Positions 5,740 through 9,723 of a stretch of DNA of 9,723 bases are shown piece by piece (positions within the stretch are counted from its first letter, which is position 1; every line of letters begins with the position of its first letter). The DNA comes from JBBDIO01 sp040880365 (GTDB lineage Bacteria > Chloroflexota > Anaerolineae > Caldilineales > Caldilineaceae): the NCBI GenBank assembly GCA_040880365.1, contig JBBDIO010000315.1, positions 1 through 9,723 of the forward strand, written 5' to 3'. Below the pieces are notes generated by a model. The model was not told the origin of the DNA. It did not search any database and was given only the letters and a program-made list of their open reading frames with translations. A program made the translations under genes and the position numbers.

Positions 5740-7449
5740 ATGATGAGCAAATACATTTTTGTAACCGGGGGTGTGCTTTCGGGATTGGGCAAGGGCGTGA
5801 CCGTTGCGTCGTTGGGCCGGATTCTCAAAGCGCGCGGTCTGCGGGTGGCGACCATGAAGCTGGATCCGTATTTGAATGTGGATCCCGGCACCATGTCTCC
5901 CTATCAGCATGGCGAAGTTTTTGTGACCGAAGATGGCGCCGAAACCGATCTGGATCTGGGCCATTATGAACGATTTGTAGATGAAAATCTGAGCAAGCTG
6001 AGCAATGTGACCAGCGGGCAGATCTATAATTATGTGCTCAACCAGGAGCGCCGGGGCGATTATCTGGGCGGTACGATTCAGGTGATTCCGCATGTAACGA
6101 ACGAGATCAAGCGGCGCATTGCCCTGGTGGCGCGCACGGTCAATCCCGATGTGGTCCTGGTCGAGATTGGCGGCACGGTGGGCGATATCGAGGGCCTACC
6201 CTTTCTGGAAGCCATCCGCCAGATGCGCAAGGATGTGGGACGCCGCAATACACTCTATGTGCATGTGACGTGGCTGCCCTATCTGGTTGCCAGCAAAGAA
6301 TTGAAAACCAAACCCACCCAGCACAGTGTGCGCGAATTGCGCAGCATCGGCATTCAGCCCGATGTGATTGTGCTGCGCAGCGACCACGCGGTCGAAAACG
6401 ATGTGTTGAACAAGGTGGCGTTGTTCTGTGATACCGAACAGGAAGCGGTCGTGCCGTTGGTGACCTCCGATTCCATTTATGATGTGCCCCTGATTTTGGA
6501 ACAAGTGGGGCTGGGCAACTGGATTGTCAATCAATTGCGCCTGCCGGAGACCCGCGACGCGAGCGAAGGGCTGGCCGAATGGACGCGCCTGGTCGAAGAT
6601 GTGCGGCGCGAAAAGCCGGGTTTGCGCATTGGCATTGTGGGCAAATATGTCGAGCTGGAAGACGCCTATATGAGCGTGCGCGAGTCGCTGATCCATGCCG
6701 GATTGGCGGCAGGGCGTCAGGTGGAAATCGAGTGGATTAGCTCGGAGGATTTGGAAAAGGGACGCAATCTGCACCTGCTGGGCACGGTCGATGGAATCGT
6801 GGTGCCGGGCGGCTTTGGCTATCGGGGCATCGAAGGCAAGATTGTGGCGGCGCGGTTTGCCCGCGAACACAATGTGCCCTATCTGGGGCTTTGTCTGGGA
6901 ATGCAGGTTATGTGTATCGAGCTGGCGCGCCACCTCTTTGCCAGTGATGAACCCAATAGCACCGAATTCGATATTGCCACCGAGTACCCCATCATCGATC
7001 TCATGCCCGACCAGCGCGACATTGCCGATATGGGTGGCACTATGCGCCTGGGGATCTATCCCTGCACGCTGAAACCCGATACCCACGCGGCCCGGGCCTA
7101 TGGTGCGTTGGGCTTTGGCGAGATTATCCACGAGCGCCACCGCCACCGCTTCGAATTTAATAATTCGTATCGGACTACGCTGGAAGAGGGCGGCATGGTT
7201 TTCAGCGGGCTTTCACCCGATGGCCGTCTGGTTGAAATTTCCGAGCTGGCGAATCATCCGTATATGGTGGGCAGCCAGTTCCACCCCGAATTCAAGAGCC
7301 GCCCCACCCGCCCACATCCCTTGTTTTTGGGGCTGGTGAAAGCGGCGATTGCCCAGCAAGCGGTGCCCCCAGACGCAGTGCGTGATACGCCCGCGGATGG
7401 TGCGGCTCGTGCGAACGCGTCGGTTTCTGCGCAACAGGTTTCGGAATAA
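5740..7449 (+). CDS. pyrG: CTP synthase (glutamine-hydrolysing)
   Basis: CTP synthase converts UTP, ATP and glutamine to CTP, the last step of de novo pyrimidine synthesis. Residues 1-268 are the amidoligase domain, with the P-loop region GVLSGLGKGVTVASLG (11-26), KLDPYLNVDPGTMSPYQHGE (40-59), GAETDLDLGHYERF (66-79), EIGGTVGDIEGLPF (142-155) and TKPTQHSVRELRSIG (190-204). Residues about 295-540 are the class I glutamine amidotransferase domain, with nucleophile Cys385 in LGLCLGMQ and the His515/Glu517 pair in QFHPEF. A 29-residue Ala/Val-rich tail follows. The length of 569 is slightly above the usual 535-550. The family normally begins at the MSKYIFVTGG position, so ATG 5740 or 5743 is favoured over the in-frame GTG at 5725; GGAG at 5722-5725 is a distant ribosome binding site. 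The gene appears to be its own transcription unit, divergent from the PNPOx-like gene. Confidence 0.97.
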   Translation: MMSKYIFVTGGVLSGLGKGVTVASLGRILKARGLRVATMKLDPYLNVDPGTMSPYQHGEVFVTEDGAETDLDLGHYERFVDENLSKLSNVTSGQIYNYVLNQERRGDYLGGTIQVIPHVTNEIKRRIALVARTVNPDVVLVEIGGTVGDIEGLPFLEAIRQMRKDVGRRNTLYVHVTWLPYLVASKELKTKPTQHSVRELRSIGIQPDVIVLRSDHAVENDVLNKVALFCDTEQEAVVPLVTSDSIYDVPLILEQVGLGNWIVNQLRLPETRDASEGLAEWTRLVEDVRREKPGLRIGIVGKYVELEDAYMSVRESLIHAGLAAGRQVEIEWISSEDLEKGRNLHLLGTVDGIVVPGGFGYRGIEGKIVAARFAREHNVPYLGLCLGMQVMCIELARHLFASDEPNSTEFDIATEYPIIDLMPDQRDIADMGGTMRLGIYPCTLKPDTHAARAYGALGFGEIIHERHRHRFEFNNSYRTTLEEGGMVFSGLSPDGRLVEISELANHPYMVGSQFHPEFKSRPTRPHPLFLGLVKAAIAQQAVPPDAVRDTPADGAARANASVSAQQVSE

Positions 7450-7478
7450 ATCTTTCACAGCAGTCGTAGCCGCCTGCG

Positions 7479-7517
7479 GCAGTCTGTGGCGGCAATCTGT
7501 GACGGCAATCTGTGACG
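7479..7517. repeat. 13-bp tandem repeat, three units, between pyrG and yebC
   Basis: Three consecutive 13-bp units start at 7479 (GCAGTCTGTGGCG), 7492 (GCAATCTGTGACG) and 7505 (GCAATCTGTGACG); the last two are identical. The array sits 30 bp past the pyrG stop. Unit length and copy number match the array at 3827-3865, but the sequences are unrelated. GCCGCC...GGCGGC at its left end could form a weak stem, without a T-tract. Confidence 0.8.
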
Positions 7518-7592
7518 TTATGACGCAGTATAGATGCGGGAACTGTCGGCAAGGCGGTTTCGGCTTGAGGATGATAGGTTAAAGCAGGAAGT

Positions 7593-7599
7593 AAAGGAA
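7593..7599 (+). promoter_or_regulatory. Shine-Dalgarno site of yebC
   Basis: AAAGGAA lies 10 bases before the ATG at 7610 and fixes the yebC start, which also matches the conserved N-terminus of the family (MSGHSKW). Confidence 0.65.
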
Positions 7600-7609
7600 C
7601 AAAAGTACA

Positions 7610-8380
7610 ATGTCTGGACATTCTAAATGGTCTACAATTAAACGGAAGAAGGGCGCCAACGACGCCGCACGCGGCAAGGTTTTTACCCGGTTGGCGCGCG
7701 AGATTCAGATTGCAGCGCGCAATGGCGCAGATCCGACCACGAACTTCGCATTGCGTTTGGCCGTGGAACGCGCCCGCGCCGAAAATATGCCCAAAGATAA
7801 CATCGAACGGGCGGTGCGCCGGGGGGCTGGTCTGGACAAGGACGGGGCCGACACCATCGAAGAAGTGACCTACGAAGGCTATGGTCCCAACGGGGTGGCG
7901 GTGCTGGTGCAGTGTCTGACCGACAACCGCAACCGCACCATCTCCGACGTGCGTCGGGCCTTTACCCGCGCCAATGGCAATATGGGCGAACCCGGCTCGG
8001 TGGCATGGCAGTTTACCGAAACCGGCTATATTCTGATTCCGCTGGTCGATAACGATGGCGAATCCAAGGGCTATGACTCGGAAGAGATCTTCATGGCGGC
8101 CCTGGAAGATGGCGCGGAAGACGTGGTTGTGAGCGACGACGCGGTAGAAGTGTTTACGGGGCGGGCCGATCTGGCGCAGGTGAGCCAGTCTCTGACTGAT
8201 GCGGGCTATGAGGCCACCGAATCGAATCTGATTATGAAGCCCAATACCACCCTGGAACTGACCGCGGACGAAGCGGGCAGCGTTTTGACCTTGGTCGATG
8301 CGCTGGAAGATCTGGACGATGTGAACAACGTCTATCACAATCTGGAACTGACCGACGAACTGGTGGCGCAGTTTGCCTAA
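7610..8380 (+). CDS. yebC: YebC/PmpR family translation factor or regulator
   Basis: This 256-residue protein belongs to the YebC/PmpR/TACO1 family. Members have been described as DNA-binding transcription regulators and, more recently, as ribosome-associated factors that relieve stalling on proline-rich stretches; the role here cannot be told from sequence. The N-terminus MSGHSKWSTIKRKKGANDAARGK... is the family signature, followed by FTRLAREI (25-32), ERARAENMPKDNIERAV (53-69), EEVTYEGYGPNGVAVLVQC (84-102) and TDNRNRTISDVR (104-115). Length and start agree with the family, which is usually 240-250 residues. The C-terminal third is strongly acidic. The gene lies directly upstream of ruvC, a common bacterial arrangement. 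Confidence 0.95.
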   Translation: MSGHSKWSTIKRKKGANDAARGKVFTRLAREIQIAARNGADPTTNFALRLAVERARAENMPKDNIERAVRRGAGLDKDGADTIEEVTYEGYGPNGVAVLVQCLTDNRNRTISDVRRAFTRANGNMGEPGSVAWQFTETGYILIPLVDNDGESKGYDSEEIFMAALEDGAEDVVVSDDAVEVFTGRADLAQVSQSLTDAGYEATESNLIMKPNTTLELTADEAGSVLTLVDALEDLDDVNNVYHNLELTDELVAQFA

Positions 8381-8942
8381 AGCTCGACCGGCGCACGCAG
8401 CTGCTCCGGGTGCGCCAGGCGCGCAGTCTCCGCCCCTGGAAAGTGTGGCAATCGGCATCGATCCGGGCACGGCTTCCACGGGCTATGGGGTGGTGGGCAT
8501 GACAGTGCAGGGCGATTTTAGTCTGTTGGCGTGCGGTGTGATCAGCACCGCAGCCGACACGCCCATGCATTTGCGCTTGTTGGAGATCCATAGGGATATT
8601 TCGAATCTGCTGGACGAGTTTCGCCCCGATTCGGTGGCGGTGGAAAAGCTCTTTTTTGGGCGCAATGTGACAACGGCCATTTCGGTGGGCCAGGCCCGGG
8701 GCGCAGTGCTGCTGGCTGCCGCCCAAAAGTCGATTGACGTGGCCGAATATACGCCTGCCGAAGTGAAACAGGCGATTGCCGGCTATGGCAATGCCGAAAA
8801 GCGGCAGGTGCAGGAAATGGTGCAACGTTTGCTGGATCTGCCGGAAGTCCCGCGCCCCGATGACGCGGCCGATGGCGTGGCGATTGCAGTATGCCATCTC
8901 CAGCGCCTGGTCTATCATCGGCGCACCGGCATGGCTGAATAG
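8373..8942 (+). CDS. ruvC: Holliday junction resolvase RuvC (crossover junction endodeoxyribonuclease)
   Basis: RuvC cleaves Holliday junctions symmetrically as a dimer, normally with the RuvAB branch-migration motor. Counting from the TTG at 8373, the four catalytic acids are present: Asp30 in AIGIDPG, Glu91 in VAVEKLFFGRN, and Asp164 and Asp167 in DDAADGVAIAVCH, which also holds His175. VKQAIAGYGNAEKRQVQEMV (131-150) is highly characteristic. The TTG start gives 189 residues with an Ala/Pro-rich 24-residue leader and an 8-bp overlap with the end of yebC. The in-frame GTG at 8445 gives 165 residues (MAIGIDPG), closer to the family norm of about 160-175, and is a serious alternative start. 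A GGTGG stretch six bases before the TTG is the better-spaced ribosome site. ruvA and ruvB do not follow here, so the complex must be encoded elsewhere. Confidence 0.95.
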   Translation: MPKARPAHAAAPGAPGAQSPPLESVAIGIDPGTASTGYGVVGMTVQGDFSLLACGVISTAADTPMHLRLLEIHRDISNLLDEFRPDSVAVEKLFFGRNVTTAISVGQARGAVLLAAAQKSIDVAEYTPAEVKQAIAGYGNAEKRQVQEMVQRLLDLPEVPRPDDAADGVAIAVCHLQRLVYHRRTGMAE

Positions 8943-9229
8943 ATATCGCGGCATAAAGATGCCGGATAGATCGTTAGTTTGGATCGTTCGTATCGTTTGT
9001 GTATGGGTGATGCACATGCCTCTACATGGCTCCAGACATTGCAGTTTTCATCCATATGCAGTTTTTTATACCTGTATCTCGGCACAGACCTGCCCCATTG
9101 ACAACCCCATCGACAACCCCATCGGTGTGGCGGGATGGCTGTGTGAACCGTTGCCTGATATTGCTTGAGATATCTCTCGGCAATGGCAGCCCGAATGCAG
9201 GCAAATGGAAGAGGAGCCAGTGCAGTCCA
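8943..9229. other. Intergenic spacer between ruvC and the receiver-domain gene
   Basis: This 287-bp stretch shows no convincing gene. The rightward frame is open from 9026 but that upstream part resembles no family. A hairpin CGGCAT-AAAG-ATGCCG (8949-8964) follows ruvC by 6 bp and lacks a T-tract, so it is at best a weak terminator. A perfect -35 hexamer TTGACA lies at 9098-9103, but no -10 stands 15-19 bp downstream. AGAGGAG (9210-9216) could be a ribosome binding site for the next gene. Confidence 0.5.
9100..9123. repeat. 12-bp tandem repeat, two perfect units plus a partial one
   Basis: GACAACCCCATC is repeated exactly at 9100-9111 and 9112-9123, and CCCCATT at 9093-9099 is the end of a third, degenerate unit in phase. 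It lies in the spacer before the receiver-domain gene. Confidence 0.7.
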
Positions 9230-9649
9230 ATGCATTCTACAGTGAATGAGATGGATGATCGTGTGCCGGCGCAGTCTCCCCTGCGTATCCTGGTGGTAGA
9301 AGATACCAGTTTTGTGCGCGAGGCGATTGTGGAAACGCTGGTGCGCAGCGGGCATATGGTCTGTGAAGCGGAGGATGGTCAGCGCGCGGTGGCCTGTTTT
9401 GCCGAAAGCGCCATTGATCTGATCCTGTTGGATATTGTATTGCCCGATACGGATGGCTTTACCCTGTGTGCGCAGATTCGCGCCCAATCCAACGTGCCCA
9501 TTGTGTTGCTGACCGCGCTTAACCACATCGACGACATTTTGCACGGTTTTGAAGTGGGCGCAGACGACTACATCACCAAGCCCTTTGTCGCCTGCGAACT
9601 CCTGAGGAATGCAACCTGCGTTAAACTCAGCATTAACCACGGAAACTAA
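9230..9649 (+). CDS. Response-regulator receiver domain, truncated, no output domain
   Basis: From the ATG at 9230 this is a 139-residue protein made almost wholly of one CheY-like receiver domain. RILVVEDTSFVREAI (19-33) carries the acidic pocket Glu24/Asp25, LILLDIVLPDTDGF (64-77) carries the phospho-acceptor Asp68, and Thr95 (VLLTAL) and Lys117 (YITKPF) complete the active site. The domain should therefore be phosphorylated by a histidine kinase. Homology stops after ACELL (121-125), at the start of helix alpha5. The last 14 residues, RNATCVKLSINHGN, are unlike any receiver, and no DNA-binding domain follows. OmpR-type regulators normally continue for another 100 residues, so this is probably a 3'-truncated gene; a single-domain CheY-like protein should still have a full alpha5. 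ATG 9251 is an alternative start; AGAGGAG 13 bases upstream mildly favours 9230. No histidine kinase is in the window. Confidence 0.75.
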   Translation: MHSTVNEMDDRVPAQSPLRILVVEDTSFVREAIVETLVRSGHMVCEAEDGQRAVACFAESAIDLILLDIVLPDTDGFTLCAQIRAQSNVPIVLLTALNHIDDILHGFEVGADDYITKPFVACELLRNATCVKLSINHGN

Positions 9650-9682
9650 ACAAATTCCAAGCGGACAAAAATTTGGGTACGC

Positions 9683-9688
9683 TACAAT
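9683..9688 (+). promoter_or_regulatory. Possible -10 box of the tRNA gene
   Basis: TACAAT matches the -10 consensus at five of six positions and would start transcription about 9695, just ahead of the tRNA. No clear -35 hexamer stands 16-18 bp upstream. Confidence 0.3.
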
Positions 9689-9696
9689 CGAAGCGC

Positions 9697-9723
9697 GCGC
9701 CCGTAGCTCAGCTGGATAGAGCG
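9697..9723 (+). tRNA. Partial tRNA gene (5' end, probably tRNA-Arg)
   Basis: The last 27 bases form the start of a tRNA: acceptor strand GCGCCCG (9697-9703), T8-A9, and a D arm with stem GCTC/GAGC (9706-9709 and 9719-9722) around loop AGCTGGATA. The window ends just after the D stem, so the anticodon is not visible. The 5' sequence is typical of bacterial tRNA-Arg genes, which is a resemblance only. Confidence 0.85.

Noticed and set aside
6196..7146. Open frame of 316 codons on the minus strand opposite pyrG
   Set aside because: It is entirely antisense to CTP synthase; the His/Gln-rich translation is typical of a complementary-strand shadow.
7292..8479. Open frame of 395 codons on the minus strand opposite the end of pyrG, yebC and the start of ruvC
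   Set aside because: It spans two well-supported genes and a spacer and shows no domain or ribosome binding site of its own.
9098..9126. Promoter built on the perfect TTGACA at 9098
   Set aside because: The hexamer is part of a 12-bp tandem repeat, and no -10-like sequence lies at a suitable distance.

Overview
The window is ordinary bacterial chromosome: dense, GC-rich genes on both strands, frequent GTG/TTG starts and mostly weak Shine-Dalgarno sites. Housekeeping genes (alr, nth, pyrG, yebC, ruvC) surround a CHAT-protease locus. The mixture and the sequence style suggest Chloroflexota, possibly an Anaerolineae/Caldilineae-type lineage from a metagenome or draft assembly. That assignment is an impression with low confidence. 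A run of ten Ns inside alr shows that this is a scaffolded draft.

Left part (1-3099). On the minus strand a CHAT-domain cysteine protease (180-1688) is followed after 4 bp by a gene that runs off the left edge. That gene encodes a membrane-anchored protein with SVPPA pentapeptide repeats. Divergently, across a 325-bp spacer, lies a roughly nine-TM membrane protein of unknown function with a Ser/Pro-rich N-terminus (2014-3099). All three proteins carry low-complexity, in-frame tandem expansions. This is the only part of the window that could hold an undescribed system, but only the protease is functionally recognisable.

Middle part (3110-5479). A leftward cluster runs PNPOx-like flavoprotein, then alanine racemase (alr), then endonuclease III family (nth). 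The PNPOx-like gene and alr share an ATGA stop/start overlap. alr is split only by the assembly gap; both halves are intact and are best joined with no missing sequence.

Right part (5740-9723). Reading rightward are CTP synthase (pyrG, behind an extended -10 promoter), the YebC translation factor/regulator and the Holliday-junction resolvase RuvC, which overlaps or nearly abuts yebC. No ruvA or ruvB follows. Next come a 287-bp spacer, a receiver-domain protein that loses homology at its last helix and has no output domain, and the first 27 bases of a tRNA gene, probably Arg-type, cut by the window end.

Short tandem repeats recur throughout. Three noncoding sites carry 13-, 13- and 11-bp units and one carries 12-bp units. 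Arrays inside genes have 15-, 15- and 12-bp periods that keep the reading frame. No CRISPR, insertion sequence, rRNA or phage gene was seen.
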